A stretch of 39,911 nucleotides of DNA from Glutinoglossum americanum (GCA_020080175.1 JAGHQL010000216.1:1-39911); one strand, 5' to 3'. Counted from the stretch's first letter, positions 11,364 to 25,123 are shown. Program-made: numbers and translations. The notes: generated by a model not told the origin, from the letters alone.

Positions 11364-14300
11364 GGTGACCCTTAGACCTTGAACTCGTGGGGTGCTAAGG
11401 AGAGGATAGGCCTCGTTATGTTGTGTTGGGCGGCTGGCATCAGCTGTTGACCACTTGCTTGTCCAGGCGACGTGGGGTTTCGAGCTTAACTCTGACCTGG
11501 CGTTGCTTCCCGTCACTTGGTCAATCGCTTATACCCAAACCCCCTATTCCTTGTTCTCACGATAGGCTTTTTGTTTGTAGAGCGTTGTATTCAGTCAGCT
11601 CTTACGCATTAATTCGGCCTTATCAACACTCTTTTCATTTCGCCTGAAGAGCGGGGGGGAAGTATACAAGGGTGGTAGGACGTAGGGGAATGATGGGGTG
11701 AGGATGAGTGGGTAAGTACCTGGTATTCCAAGATTGAAGCTGGGGGTGTTGTGCTTGTGCCACACATTAACGTGTCGCCTCACTTTACGTATGTAGTACA
11801 GCAGCACTTTGCATGTAAAAAAAAAAGAATACAGCATTAAGATTATCATTCCATATCTACGTTTTCATCCAGCTTCCCTTTCCCACCCAGCCAACAAAGC
11901 AGAACAGCCCAGCCCGACGGAAAGGTTGCGAGGCGAGGCGAACGTTAGGAAACTCCCCGTTAGGCAAGCCGAAGACCAGACAGTCACTCGGGTTGGTGGG
12001 ATGTTTGCTTTCTTGATCGGTGGCCTGGCTGAAGGGCGTGCGAGAGTGTGGGTGCCGACCGGGGCAGCGGGACCGGGCGAAGCAAAGCATAAGCTTTCTT
12101 TATCTTTTTGGCAACTGCAGCGTACGGTAGATGAGCACTCTGACTAACTCTCTAGCGTGGTATGAGTCCTGCGGGTGTTGTAGTCTGCGATGCCGGTGAT
12201 TCTAATTCCTAACTATTTCCAAGCCGAGGGAGATGTGCGTGTCGCGACGTGGTCGGCTTGCCGAGCAGACGAAGATGATTGCGCGGGTTTTTGTTTTTCT
12301 GAGCATATTTTCTTTTTATTTGCCAGCGGTTCGGAATACCCGCTCCCGCGTGCCCAATTGGGGGTACTTTGCTCTCTTTTGGCATGTTGGTAGGATGAGT
12401 CTGAGCTTACTGCGAAGTGATAAGGGTAGGCGTGGGGGCGGCGAGAAGTAGGATAGGACAGCCAGGCAGGACAGCAGGGTGTGTATCGGTCGGGACTCGC
12501 AGGCTGCTGCTACGCTGCTGCTCACGGCACGGCGCTGCGTGTCGGGTGGGAAAATTCTTACATTTCTCTGCTATATCCCGTCCGACTAAGAAGGAGAGGG
12601 TGACACGGCATTAGTGGAAACGCCAGCCAAGGGCCTTGCATCGTCTCTCTTTTCTCCGTACGTCTCTCTCTCTTTTTGTTTCTTTTTTGGCCTTGTGTCA
12701 CGGTAATCGGGCATTTCCCTCCCTTCGTCTACTGTTTTCCGGGAGAGAGGCGTTGCGACTCGTCGGTTTGCAATATCCTCACCATCGTTTCGCTGCCGAA
12801 AGCCCTCGGCGTGAGGAGAATGGCGTTTCGGCCATGGTTCGGTTTCCAAGTCTTAGCTATCGGCTGCCCGCGATCGCCACAGAACACGGCTTGACCGCAG
12901 GACCTCCTCTCCCCTTCCCCTCTCTGCTCCTTCTTTTCTTTTTCTTCATCTTCTTTTTTCCTTTCTTTTTCCCAGCTTCCTAAATCCCTACAGCCCTCCC
13001 CTATCCTTCACCAAAGGCAATATGTACCGAGACATCGCAACAGCCTTCTAAACTCTACGCTACGCTCGGACCTGCTCTTCAACATCACGCCAGCGCGTCT
13101 TCCCTGTGCTATTTCTGCGCGGGGTGCATTAGCTTCAGCTTCTTCGCAGCTCCACCGTTTCGTAATAGCTGCATCCGCTCTTGCGTTAGGTTAGAGGGTC
13201 GCTATCCCAGCCCCGCAGTTCGTAACCGTTCCCGCCAGCCCTCCCGCGCAAGCTGTCATCCGAACATTTTCTCTTCACGGCGCATATTCACGAACTAGTT
13301 ACTTGGCGAGCACGTGTGCTGTCAGGAAAATCGCTGTGGACGGCATCGCAGACGACGCGGCCCGGGTGGAAGAGCTCAGCTCTGAGGTCTACGGGTCGGA
13401 GTGCATTTTGGAGAGGAAACCAGCTAAGGCGGGGGAGTCGGTCGCCTTGATCCCGACCGAAACATCCCAAGCCAGAAATTCTCCCAAGCTCCCGTACATT
13501 ACATGTAACTCACTAGTTACCCGCGCCATGACTTAACACGGAGGGAGAAGAAGGTCATGAGTTGGTAAGGCGACTTGGTTTTGCCAATATTTTGCCTTTG
13601 TCCCCTTTTATTCGTCCTCCCTCATCCTGACACGTCCCTTTTGCGTCGCTGCGGGCGCTTCGATCAAAGCTCATGCCTTTTCTCATTTCCCGCCTCGAGT
13701 CTCGAAGTGAGCCGCTCTTAATCGCTGGATTTGGAAGCATGGAGCGTAGCGTCGGGGGTGTGAGCCGTAGCTATTATTGTTTTATTGTTTTATGCTATGT
13801 GTACGGAGTGTTCTGCGAAGAAACGTTTATCGTCATCGGAACGTCTTGATGCTGTATTGCTTCGGAGCCGCTCTCTTGGGCAGCTTGCGACTATTCTTTT
13901 TCTTTTTCTTTTTCTTTTTTTCCTGTCTTTTTCTAGATCAAAGCGGAAGGAACCGGCGGTTGGTGGCAGATAATTCTGTCCGCTTTTTCCTATTTCTTTT
14001 TCACTAATTTCTTTTGGTGTGAGCGCTTTGGGCGATTTCGCGCTTGGGCTTTTCTCGAGTATTTTCTTTTGGCCGTGTACGGAGTAAGCTATATGTCAGC
14101 GATGGCTTTTTTCCTACTCGTTAGCTCGTTTATCCCTCCTCTTCGTTGATCTGGACCTCCAATTGGAATATGGGGTAGGGATGGAGGGTTAGCTTGCCTA
14201 TTTCGTTCATTAAGGCCCCACTACACTTTGACGGCAGCCAGTGAATGAGACACCCTGCGCGACATAGCCCTCCCCGCTCTGCACTGTCAGCGATGGGAGG

Positions 14301-14485
14301 CCTCGTGTGACAGGGTTGCCACGCAATATTTCATCGAACCCCGTGGGCTATTGGTCCGACTTGCATAATCTATTGCATAATACGATCGACGGGTATGGTG
14401 GGACTGCAATGTATCCCGGCGCCTGCATAGGACTACGTGGTAAAGGAGGTCCCTCTTGATGGCTCGGCTGGGTTCCGGGGTCCGC

Positions 14486-14531
14486 GGCCCTGTCTACGGC
14501 CTTGTCCACGGCCCTGTCCACGGCGGTCCAC
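14486..14531 (+). repeat. short tandem repeat, 12-base unit, almost four copies
   Basis: Units related to GGCCCTGTCCAC run head to tail: three full units with single-base differences, then a shortened fourth. The tract is GC-rich and lies 0.75 kb upstream of the PTH11-like gene. Confidence 0.75.
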
Positions 14532-15290
14532 GGGCCCTTGTTTGTGCTTGGTTTCTTTTACCCTCTTACGGCCTCGGTTCGGCCAATCTGGGTAGCTTCA
14601 GCACCCGACTCTTGCGTTGGTTGGTGTTGGCGTGTTGGGAAAATTGCGCTGTCAGTCATATGCTGTCGCGGCGATCGACCGATCCTCCTATTCTCCCCAG
14701 CCCAAAGCCAAGAGCAATCTGGCTAAACTAATTGCGAATACACCGAAAATCCTCCTACTTGCAGATCATCCGGTCGGCGTCGCATTCCGCTCGCCCTCCG
14801 TCCCTTTGGCTTTCGGGTAGAGAAAATCGCCCGAAAGTAGTCGCTTTGCCGGCGCCGAATGGCTGAGTAATTCCCCCATCCAGGCACGATCTATGGGGTA
14901 GGCTTGCCTTTCGTCGGTTTTTGGTGGCCTTCCGGGGATAAGGCTGGGCTGTCTTGGTGTTTGCGGTCTGACCCCATTCCACACCAAACATAGCTATCCG
15001 AACAACCGACCGGGGGTGGCGCTGGGATGGCGCATCATGCCGAACGCAAGGAATCCCCGTACGCATCGACATGGCAATACTCTGTCTCCCTTAGCAATTG
15101 TCTAGCCGAGGAAACTGGTTTATAACTCGTCGAGAACTCTCTCAATTTGAATGACAAGTTTGACATCTTCAACCTTCAAGGGCTTAGGAACAGTTGGTCC
15201 GGCATCCAAAGAGAACGAATAATAATTTCAGCTCAACTCGCATAGATAGAACCACCGATCAAACTCATTCATCTGTTTATTGTCGAGAAG

Positions 15291-16838
15291 ATGAAGATCG
15301 ACGCTCAGCGACTGCAATTTCGCCAGGATGGGAACGAAACGGCCGCGCCTAAGTTCCAGGGTTCTCAATGGCATCCCACAACAACAGACATCTGCGAGCC
15401 GGGAGATCGAGGGCCGACGTTCGAGAGAACAGCTGTTGCCCTGCTTATCTTGTCGTTTATTACTGTCGGTTTAAGGTGAGTGGGATGATTACAGATGCAA
15501 CCAAAGAAAACCAAAGAATGAGCGCTGAGTGGATGGTTTTCCAAACAATAGGTTCTACACAAGAGGTGTACTCATCCGCCATATTGGCCTCGATGACTGG
15601 CTTGTCCTTGCAGCTGCTGTGCGTCCCCTTCTCCTCTCTTGCGAATAACCCAGTTTCTAACATGTGCGCCTCAGGTAACCTCTATCGGGATGGTAGTCAC
15701 CTTTGGCTTAGCAGTTGGACACGACATGGGAAAGCATCAATGCTCCAAGACCGTCAAGAGCGTTACGATAGGGCTTCAGCTTTCGTGGGCTTACTCATTG
15801 TTTTATTCCATCTCTGTTGGGTAAGTAGTATATCAATCTGCCCGCTCCACCACACCGTACGCGAACAGGAATACTTACATTGAGATAGGCTGGTCAAACT
15901 TAGTATTCTCGCGCTCTACGCCCGCATTGCGCCAACACGGCGCTACAAGATGGTGGTCTACGGTTTTGCCGCGGTCGTTATAGCCCAGGCCATTCAGAAG
16001 GAATTCGTATGTGAACCAGCTAAACCCTTAGTTTATCCCTTAGTCTGACCCTCCCTAACCTCCTTTTCTCCACGTTTGCGGTGATATGGTGATAGATACT
16101 CTCAAGGCTAACACATGGTTCGGGAGATAGGGATTCATCTTCGCATGCAAACCGATCTCGAATTTCTGGTTGTCCCACAGAGAAGAAGGCTGCATCAGCA
16201 TTCTCCACTTTATCCAGTTTAACGCTGCTTTCAACATTTTGGTGGATCTATTGATCTATCTCCTGCCGATCCCCGTTGTCAGGAAGCTACAGATTAACAG
16301 GAGGAAGAAGAGTGAGTGAACACATGCCCTCAACTAATAATGAAGACGCAGGATATGCTGACGATTTCTAGTCTCCATCTACATAATTATCTCCCTCGGC
16401 TTTATCCCAGTCATCGCCTCGGCCCTCCGCCTCTACGCGATCGTCGTCTGGGCCCGCTCCTCAGACATGCTATGGAACTGGCCACTCGTCCTCATCTGGG
16501 GTAACATCGAAGTCTCCGTCGCTATCACGGTAGCCTCCTTCCCGAGTTTGACAGCGCTCCTTCGCAAGACTATGGGCAACGTTCTCGGCACCACTGCCAC
16601 GCCTATTGGCTCCACCCCGCAGAACAGGGCATCTAACAGCTTTGCGATGCTGTCTGCTATGGCTGGTAGAGAGCGATCAGGCCACCCAACGAACATGTCG
16701 ACGATCATCAAGGGCGATAGGCATGGCTTGGATGAGGACACGGAGAGCCAAGAAGATATGCTTACTGAGCAAAAGGGTGGCCAAGGCATCACGGTTACCA
16801 AGAGTCTGCAGTACTCCGTCACCCATCACGAAGTGTGA
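15291..16838 (+). CDS. PTH11/SAT4-type fungal rhodopsin-domain integral membrane protein
   Basis: Six exons fit: 15291-15475, 15552-15618, 15675-15820, 15889-16006, 16131-16311 and 16372-16838, giving 387 residues. All introns are GT/AG and the frame continues across every join. The protein shows the family's ordered marks: RGVLIRHIGLDDWLVLAAA, KLSILALYARIAPTRRY, FACKPISNFW, then NILVDLLIYLLPIPVVRKLQ and a late helix with SVAITVASFPSLTALLRK. About seven hydrophobic segments are visible, followed by a hydrophilic tail of roughly 90 residues rich in Ser, Thr, Gln and Asp. The family (fungal rhodopsin domain, relatives of Magnaporthe PTH11) is a large group of putative G-protein-coupled-receptor-like plasma-membrane proteins; most have no known ligand. 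There is no N-terminal CFEM cysteine domain, unlike PTH11 itself, so a surface-sensing role is only a guess. Confidence 0.9.
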
Positions 16839-19800
16839 ACTGTGAAATATCTGGGTGGTTTTATGGTGCATGCTCGCGATACATTTCTCCTGGCTTCTAT
16901 CTCTCACTTACTCGAACTATACCCTCGTCATTATCCTACCCTAAGTTACATAATCTTCTATTTTTTAAAAAGGGGAGGGGGAAAGGGAAAACGGTTTTTG
17001 TACATGAGGGACGACTATTCCTGTTCTTAGCCGTCATTCGGGGTTTGCGCGGGGTCGGGTCTCTTGGTGGTTTTGGATAACGGGGGCCCCCGATATTTAT
17101 AAAGGTGGGCGGTTTTACACCTACTGAGTAGCAAGAAAGTACATATAGTTTATATTTGTTCTAAAGGTGGCGGCTATCCTCTTTTATATTATATATGTTT
17201 AAAATTGCACTGTTAGTCTGATTGGATGATAACTGAAAAGCTTTGGTGTTTATGGCTTTCAGCCGTCTGTGGATGCATCTATTTGATAAGCATAACTTAA
17301 CTGCTTATTTTAACTTTTCAAATCGCTTCCCGGGGGGGTTGGGGGGGACTTGGCCTGGCGTGCTATAGCCAGTAGTTGGTTCTTGAATTCGTAACCCCTG
17401 CTCAGGGGTGCTAATATGGGGATCTGCTCCTTTTTGTCAGCCTTTACTCAGAGCTGAGCCCATGCCGTGGTTCGAAGGCCGGTGAGGCATTGGGGCAATA
17501 AGGGAAAACCCCTCGGGTAACTCCTCTCTGGCCGCTTGCTATTCGTTTCGACTTGCTTGCTATTGCGAATGCCCCTTTGGGTTGGTAGTGCAAACAATAG
17601 GCTACCAACTTTTTTTTCCATGGGGGTCAATGCCATTAATGCCCCTTGCGCGATCCAATGTAGATGCACGCACACCCTCATCCGGGAGATGCATTGCGAT
17701 TACCCGATGGTGTTTTAGACGACGGATGTCGAGAATTGGCCTATAGGTAATGTAGCCTACGCCTTGGCGGACTAAAGAATCTATTGTAAACAGGCTACGA
17801 GGCACTAAGGGAGTATACATATATCTAGAATTGAATATATTGCGACTTCTTCGACTAGCTACAATAATGAGGGAACATCAAGAAGCTTATATGCTTCGAA
17901 GCTGGTCATGGCGGCCGAAGTATTGGCAGCAGAAAGCTGCCACATGCTTTAGATGCCGAGAGCATTGTCAAGAGGCTTCTCGGACACTATGCTGTGGAAA
18001 ACCAAAGTATGGTGTCTCTCTTATTAAACTGATAATGCTTTTAGGGAGAGCGAAGCAGGGCAAGGGATACATATGCCCTGCCGAGCACCAAGGAACGCGG
18101 AGTTCAAAGCACCTTCCTAATTAGGAAGTGGCTAGTCATATGTGAAGAGACTGGACGCCGGGAATGCCTCAATATGGGGCATCATGACTCTGTGACTCCA
18201 TAAAAGTCCGTGCGAGCAATGCTCAGGCCTCATGTTGTCAGCCGAGCATTGCCCTGAGGTCATAACCTCTGAACAGAATGCTCCGAGGGCATGCCTCGCA
18301 ACAGAATCTAGGATTTATCCGACGAAACATGGCCACTACGTATCCCACAACTCCAATGCTCTAGCTATCGAGGCGTGGTTGATGTGGATAATGTGCTATT
18401 GGCCGGTCTCGGTAGCTGGACGAGAAATAGACCAAACTGATAGAACCCTCCGACTTATCATGCTGGCCCTCCCGCCGAAGCACGCCATCTCCGTGCAGGG
18501 GGCAGGTTTTGCTGACCGAAGATCTGTTTTCGATAATGTACAACCCGAGGAGACTTAGCGTGCGTAGTTTTGTGGTGAGGCCTGTACTGTGGTGGGACCG
18601 CGCTCTGTCCTCAGGAGCTCAGGGAGCAATACAGTGCAGCCAGTACCTCCTTCCTACTCTAGCGCTGTAGCTTGCAGCGACCTAATAGGACACACGCTGG
18701 CTGGGTATGTGGTCTGCTAGCTGAGGCGGGACATTCCATAGAGGAGGGATAGTGGAAGTGATGTAAGGCTATCAACTAGCAGCTTACTAGGGGGTTGGTA
18801 GCCGAGCGGGTGGAGTTTAATATCCTATCTCACAGTTTGTGCGACTATTAGTAGACCTGTCGAATTGATTAATGAGGTTGGTCGTGCTTTTTCTGTTTGG
18901 TGGCTGAGACAAATGGGATAGTAGACTTGGATGGGCTCTGGTATTGCTACGGTTAATGTGGTGTCATAACGCCAACAAATAGAACTGATAACATAGCGGC
19001 AGTGCCATTGGGGCGGGTTTGCATTTTGACAGACACGCGCACCTTTGTTGCGTTATCTCTTGTTGTAATGTTGGCAATATCTGTGTTGGAGGCTATGGAC
19101 AAAGGGAGATAATAGTCCTGCGATGTATGTACGGAGAATGTATAGATAACGTGATAGAATGCATTAATGCTATATCGAAAAGACAATGTAAAATGAGTGT
19201 TCTTGAGGGCATGTTTATGCGCCTCGAGCATTCTGTTAATGGTCTGACACATGTCAACACATGCGAGCACGAGCAAGCAATCGCCGCTGTCGTGACCAAC
19301 GTCACATACTGATGTGGGTATGAGGCGGTTTTGGCATATGACAACGCTATGGTATGGCTGGTCCAATAGGGGTATTAGTACCGCGAGTTACGGTGAAGAG
19401 TTCTCTAGAGCTGTGGTGTCTCACCGCCTTCTGTGGCAGGTATAGCTAATACTTGTAGTCGAGAGGTTGGTTGTATTAAAGATGGAGACTAACTAACGGG
19501 TGAACAGGGAGATATAGCACTGGTGTTGACACCAGCGATGTTAACACCGCGCCGAAGCGCCAATCTCCAACACGCTCTCCAGAGCTGGGGTTGCCAGTGC
19601 TCCCGTTGTGAATACTCCATTTCCTGCCTTCCTATCCCATTGGCCCTACTGAAGGAGGGTTGGCTACAGTGTGTAATGTAGGTATTTAATTTGGCTACTT
19701 ATCTGTCTCAGGAAGAATGGACAGACTGAGTCAACGCTCGTTGTTATACAGACAATTGGAGTAGCCCACTATGCCACGAATGGGGTTTTAACGTCCATAC

Positions 19801-20900
19801 GATGTAGATATCACTATTTGAATAGTGGCAAGACTACTCGCTCAGGAGAGCGTAAAGGAACGGGAGAAGGGTGGCTGTGACTTCACAAAACCCCTCGGCC
19901 ATGGCCTAGCCATTACTATAGAACAGAGGATTGCCAGGTTTGCCATAGCCTTAATGCCATGGCTGAGGCTAGGCCTTAAGAGGCCCTGAGTCGGTGAGGA
20001 TATGAGCCTTTCAGCGCTCATCCGTGGATCGAGGGTGGCCAATGCATTCATTCATGGGAGACAAACAAGCTAACAACGGGAAGATAAGGTGCTAGTTCTA
20101 ACGCAAGCACCTTACCAAAGCGCCTACTTCTTGCGCTGCCTAGTTATTCTCTTTGGGCTGCCCACAGTTAGGCTATTTACTTGTGTGCGCTTTTTACTAG
20201 AAGTAATTCCGGCCTCGCGAGAATCACCCAGCTCGCGAGCAAAAATTTGGGAATCCACGGCACGACGCAGCAACCACAATATATGGTATAAATGAATGTT
20301 CTATCTATGCCTCCGTGTGGTCACCTACCATATACAAGCAGTAAAATGAAAAATCTTTATTGCCATTGTGGTTGAATTCCAGGAAAACGGAAAATTCGCC
20401 CAAAACTATTATTTGGATAACAAATACTCAATATCCTACCAGGCAATTTCTTTCTCATCCATAACTACCAATCCATCCTAGCAGGCATTTTCAGCTCCAT
20501 GTAATGCGGTTGTTGATCTCTAATTTTGAGCAGTATAGGGGTAGGTTTAATAAAGATGGGTTTCATTGGCTGAGGCGGGTTCCAATTAGCACACTGGGGG
20601 TGGGTGATGGTAGTGGCCTCACTAGACATGCTCTACAATGGGTATCCTGTCGGCGGTGATGCGTAGCATTGCTAACAGCGTTCTGTATCAACAATCATTG
20701 TTTATCGTTAACAATGTAGGGGATAAAGCAGCAAGCGCCTCTATCCGACAAATGAATGACCACCCAATGCTAGATAGGGTTAGTTAGATACGGCCACGTC
20801 ACGGCCATGGGTTCTTAGTGTCTCGCTGCGTCGGGGTAAGAGTACACCTGCCTAGCCCACGCGTCTGCAACTCTGTGTAGATGGAGTTGGTGACGCGAGC
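16839..20900. other. gene-free, probably decayed interval
   Basis: About 4 kb between the PTH11-like gene and the convergent F-box gene. Open frames are all under 110 codons and without recognised domains. The sequence is rich in TAG, CTAG and TATA-like words, more so than around the host genes, as expected of old non-coding or repeat-derived DNA. I could not assign a repeat family. Near 18.8 kb is a tRNA-A-box-like word without a matching acceptor stem. A 16-base palindrome, CTGGTGTTGACACCAG, lies at 19520-19535. Confidence 0.5.
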
Positions 20901-22564
20901 TCATTTCTTGAACATATAATAGGCATATAGCCCACAGAGTCCTCCTACTTCTCCCCACGCCACTGGTACCTTTCTCAACCCCCACCACAACGCTCCCATC
21001 TTCCAACCCTGTTTCCCATCGCTGCTCCCCGGACCCGGTTGGTCTGCCGCTGACTGCCTAACGTACCAGCTTCGTCGACCCAGCTCTTTGACTGCCCATC
21101 CGATCCGTCTGTTAGTTGGATCCCGTTCTCTCAACGTTTGAGTGAATTTTTCACCCATCTCAAGGACCTCTAGCGGATGCGAGGCTGGAAGGAGGAGAGT
21201 GCAGGATTTATTGAGCAGATTACTTGGCGTAATGGAGGAGACTCCTGTGACGTCAAGGTAGCGGAGGGCGGGTGGAACCCATTCCCATTGCTCTTCTAGA
21301 GAACAGCCATCCCCATCGGCAGCTTTAGTAGATGGTTTCGGGGGAGTGAATAAGCTATTGATGCTATCTACAGATAGTTCAGAGTAGCCCACGCTCAGCT
21401 CTTCCAAGTGTTTCGTAAGGGGGAGGAGGAGTGAGACGTGTTCTTCAGTTATTTTTGCCCCGCTCATGTTCAAGGCTCGCAGAGTAGTAGGCAGTCGTGG
21501 GAGGAGCTTTTCAACGTCGTGTTGTCCGAGGATGCAATGTCTAGAGACGTCTGAAAGCAAGTTGAGGTAGACAAGTGTATCTTTCACGGCAGGGTGAGTG
21601 ATAAGGAAGTTGACGACCACGGTCCCCGTGAGACGGGTGCATTTGCTTAGGTTTAAGTGCGTAAGCCTCGCCGTAGCCGGAATGGAGATAAGGGCTGACT
21701 CTGTGATTTGGGTACGGCAGACGTCCAGATGTGTAAGATTTGGCAGCCGTGAGAGGAGAACCTCGAAGACCGATTCGTCAAGGGTGTTGCACTCATGCAG
21801 GCTTAGACGCTTGATAGCGAATTTAGAAGGTAGCGACGTGTTTTGATGACTTAGTACTGCGGCAAATGCTTGTCGAAACGATGCGGACTGCGAGCCGCAA
21901 AAGTCAACACCCTCGATGATCGGAAGGTCACAGAAGACCTTCCGAACAACTCCCTCGCTGATGTCGTCATCCAAATGCTCTTGGACGAGAAACTCCCGTA
22001 GCCTTGGGGTGAGCTCCAAGCATTTCAGCAGAGTCTGTGCTGTCAGGTTCTGGATCTCTGAATTTGTTCGCCTGGCCCTCCCCAAGCCAACATATGTGAA
22101 GTGTGAGAGATCGAGTGTTCGCACTAGAGTCCCTAACTCTGGGTATTGCGAGATATTACTTAGGACTTTGGAAAAAGCATCGGAGCGTAGGATCGCAATG
22201 CGTCTGTATAGGTGCGTGATGGTAGCCGAGCAGAAGAGCCGAGAGGTAAGGAGGCATGACATGAGGTCAGCATTCCTGACAGTATACCCGTTCGTCGGTG
22301 GAGCATCCGCTAGGAGCGGAATAATGTGTTCTGGATTGCGGAGAAGTGATTAGCTAACCCTGCCTATGTTTCAAGTTTGCCATGAGTCCGGCATCTGGGT
22401 CGTGCTTTGTAGGGTAGCAACTGGAACCCACCAAATATCTCCATTGGCAACCTCTCGATGGGCGATTCGCCAGGAGGATAAAATGCTTTACTTCCCCCAC
22501 TACTCTCCATAACTGCTTTTTCCTTCAGGTGGACCTGGTCTTGCTCGTCTGCGGATTCTGCCAT
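20901..22564 (-). CDS. F-box / leucine-rich-repeat protein
   Basis: Two exons on the minus strand, 22564-22432 and 22330-20901, give 520 residues. Joining them across a 101-base GT/AG intron with a CTAAT branch site restores an F-box start, IERLPMEIFEHIIPLLAD, around residues 36-53. It continues as LMSCLLTSRLF..ATITHLYRRIAI. The long second exon has irregular leucine-rich repeats, for example LPNLTHLDVCRTQITESAL, ARLTHLNLSKCTRLTG and TTLRALNMSGAKITEEH. F-box proteins normally recruit substrates to SCF ubiquitin ligases through Skp1, with the LRRs binding the substrate; whether this one does is inferred from family only. The C-terminus is Trp/Gly-rich and hydrophobic, ending GLYAYYMFKK. The start at 22564 is preferred; an in-frame start at 22654 would add 30 residues. 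The substrate is unknown. Confidence 0.85.
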
Positions 22565-25123
22565 CCGGTTATCACAAGTTTTGCAGATTTGTCTACTGCC
22601 GTGAACGAAAGGCCCCAAGCCACTCCAAGGGCGGAACTGGTTTGTATATTGCATCTCCTTAGGTTCGATTGCGTTGACTTGAGCCGTTTAGCCGCCGCTA
22701 CCGATTATAACGGTTGATTGTAACTGAATGGTTGTAAAGAATCGGGAGAGAGTTAGGTGGAATGAAATTTTTTTTTTTCTCCCCACAAAAGGTGGTGATG
22801 AACGAAACTTCGCAAGGGGACAAAAAGTAGATGCAAGGAGGGTGCGGAGAACTGTGCGCGGAGTATGTGGAGAAAACGCCCGGCACGGACCGAACAGGTT
22901 CCGTTTGTGTGTTCGGAGCCCTTTTCATGGTTAGCATAGACACGCTACCGAGAAGGGAAAAGCGCGTTGCAGGGAAAAGGCAAGACAGTGGGAGTTTGGA
23001 TGCTAATACTACTACTAGTACCCCATGTTCGAACGGTAGGTGCAACCTCGGGCATGGCAATGGCTGAGTAGGAATGGGGTGGAGATGCATGGCAGGGTAG
23101 GGGCGTGTTTGCGCCACGCCCGCTGTGTTTTAGTGACCGAATCTGTGACATCTTACTGACGTCGTTTGGAGTTTCCCATAGTTCTCTCTGGGCTCATGGT
23201 GTCCATGCAGGTAATCTGGATAATGCTGCATCTTGCTCGCGGTGATCTCTATTCGCTACCTGGAAGACCCGACGAGGCTCAGGACCTGGATAGGGACCGA
23301 TGATCTCACTTTTTTCGCTGTGTTGGTCTTCGCAGCAAAGCACATTCGAAATTTTCCAGGACCCCGAAGCGAAAGGGGGAAGGTTTCGGGGACTTGGGGA
23401 AAATTTTATCTTTTGACTGTCTCAGCCCCGACAATGATATGACCCCGAGAACGATACTCTGCGGATGTGATATGTGACGTGATGGCCCGGATCAAGGCCG
23501 TTCTACGTAGCTTCTCTCCGGGTGGAGGGGAAGGAAGAGAAAGAAGGCCGAGCAAATGCTGGGAGCGGGAGCGAGAATACGGCTCGGGCCTTTTTATCGA
23601 TTTTCATTTTGTTTATTTTCCTTCCAGATTTGCGGCGGAAAAACTTTTATGCCAATAGTATTTTCGCAGCTTCGCGGACTGCGGCAGGTAAAACGCAAGG
23701 GCGAAAGAAACAATCGTTTTCATCGCCGTAGTAAAGAGGGAGCTTTTGTGGTTGATGGATATTAGTTCGTCCGATGCCGATGTCTGGTTTGCTCGCATAG
23801 TCCTCAACAAACTGCTTCCGTCCCGATTGAGACTGTTGACTCTGACGCTTGGACTGCTTCCTTGTTTTGAGACCTTCGTTCATACTCTTGTTCCTGCCAG
23901 CCAACCAATCCGGCTTCAATGCTTTCCGCCGGCCCGGATGGTCGTCCGCGGCACTAAGGAAGCCAGAGTTGGCCTAGTGCAGATCCTGTCTGACGAGAAG
24001 GCTACTAATCTATTCAGCCTACCCCAGGTCCCTCAACAACGGTGGTCCAAGACGAGACAGACGAAAATTATCCCTCCCTCTTCTCCAGGGACTGAAACGA
24101 TCCCTACACGAACATGCGGCGCGACCCCTGCGTATCTTGAAACTACCAACGCCGATAGGTGATCGCTCAGAATAGTAGAATTATGCAACGGTAGAAACAA
24201 GTGTTTATGCCATAAATACTTAAACTCCTGCACATGGCGATCCTTGTGAATGCCCAGCCCCCCCCACCGCGGTCGATAGATGAGAGGGTGTGATAAACCG
24301 GGGGGGATGTAGCCAGGGCTCAAAGTGCATCGTCATATACGGGAACCCCAGACCAATAACTAACGCAAATCGCAAGCGGCTCAGTCCAACAGGTGATGTA
24401 GGTGCATCTTCTGACTGGTCAGAGGTGCGAAGCACGCCTGAGCCATGCCTGTTAACCCCGCGTCGATCGCCGAGGAAAAAGAGTGGGGTCTGATGCGACC
24501 GTCTGGGGATTACATTGGCTGGCGGGCTGAAACTCTTATTTTTTCGCCATTGAAGCAAGGGGCCGCAGCAGCAATTTAATGGAGTCTGCAACTCTTCACT
24601 GCCTAACTCATTGGTCTAACGGAATTCGGTCGTGCGGCGTCATCCGTAGATCCGCAAAATCTCTCGCGTCTCTAGTGTCCCTCGTGTTGATCACCCAAAT
24701 TCCCGCTCTCCCGACCCCCGCTCGAGCCACGTTTGCAGCTTAATTACCATGTAAGGTGGGGACATGCGGTGGCTGGGTTTAGGCCAAGCAATGCAAGTAC
24801 CCATTTTCTTTGCTGCAGCATCGGTAGCCGTCCCCTCTGTTGCCTTCTCCAGGAAAGTTCTTAAGGGTCAATGCATCCACTGGCCTCGATCAGTCAATCA
24901 AGCAGAAAAACGCAAGCTGGCTCTTAGCTACTCTACTGCCTCGCGAAGACATATACAAACCCCATCGCCCTTCCATACCTCGTTCTCATTCCCAGCTTTG
25001 ATAGTCGAAGCACCTCGAGGCGTATTCTCAACGGTCTCGAGTCACGCAGCGCAAACTCACGCCGCTCCACCCATCTTCTCTCCCCACAGAACGACAACAA
25101 ACATCTCTCGCACCACGCCAAAT
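22565..25123. promoter_or_regulatory. divergent upstream region shared by the F-box and GRGGAGN genes
   Basis: About 2.6 kb between two divergently read genes, so it must hold both promoters. I see no defensible gene in it. The open frame at 23746-24162 has no recognised domain. 24764-25123 is open in frame with the downstream gene but reads as leader: it is low in conserved motifs, and the first family-like sequence follows the ATG at 25124. Confidence 0.55.

Larger units (their letters stand above)
10384..15290. other. 4.9-kb gene-free interval with pyrimidine-rich tracts
   Basis: I find no supportable gene between the zinc-cluster regulator and the PTH11-like gene. There are strong T/C-rich tracts at about 12.90-12.98 kb and 13.89-13.93 kb, an 11-base-arm hairpin near 11.35 kb and a 12-base tandem repeat near 14.5 kb. 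Open frames here have no recognisable domain. Pyrimidine tracts often lie upstream of fungal transcription starts, so an untranslated RNA or long leader is possible but unproven. Confidence 0.55.

Noticed and set aside
17448-17820. Minus-strand open pieces that faintly suggested a retroelement polymerase
   Set aside because: None of the reverse-transcriptase hallmark motifs can be seen, so no element is called.
17831-18558. Two plus-strand open frames of about 100 codons
   Set aside because: No domain, no splice continuity between them, and sequence composition like the surrounding decayed DNA.
18790-18880. Possible tRNA or SINE: A-box-like TAGCCGAGCGGG and a weak B-box-like word about 60 bases on
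   Set aside because: The 5' stem has no matching 3' strand and no cloverleaf forms; no tail or target duplication was seen.
23746-24162. 138-codon open frame between the F-box and GRGGAGN genes
   Set aside because: No conserved motif, overlapped by a similar-length frame on the other strand; not supported as a gene.
24764-25123. In-frame upstream extension of the GRGGAGN gene by 120 codons
   Set aside because: No conserved residues; the family-like part begins just after the ATG at 25124, so this is more likely 5' leader.
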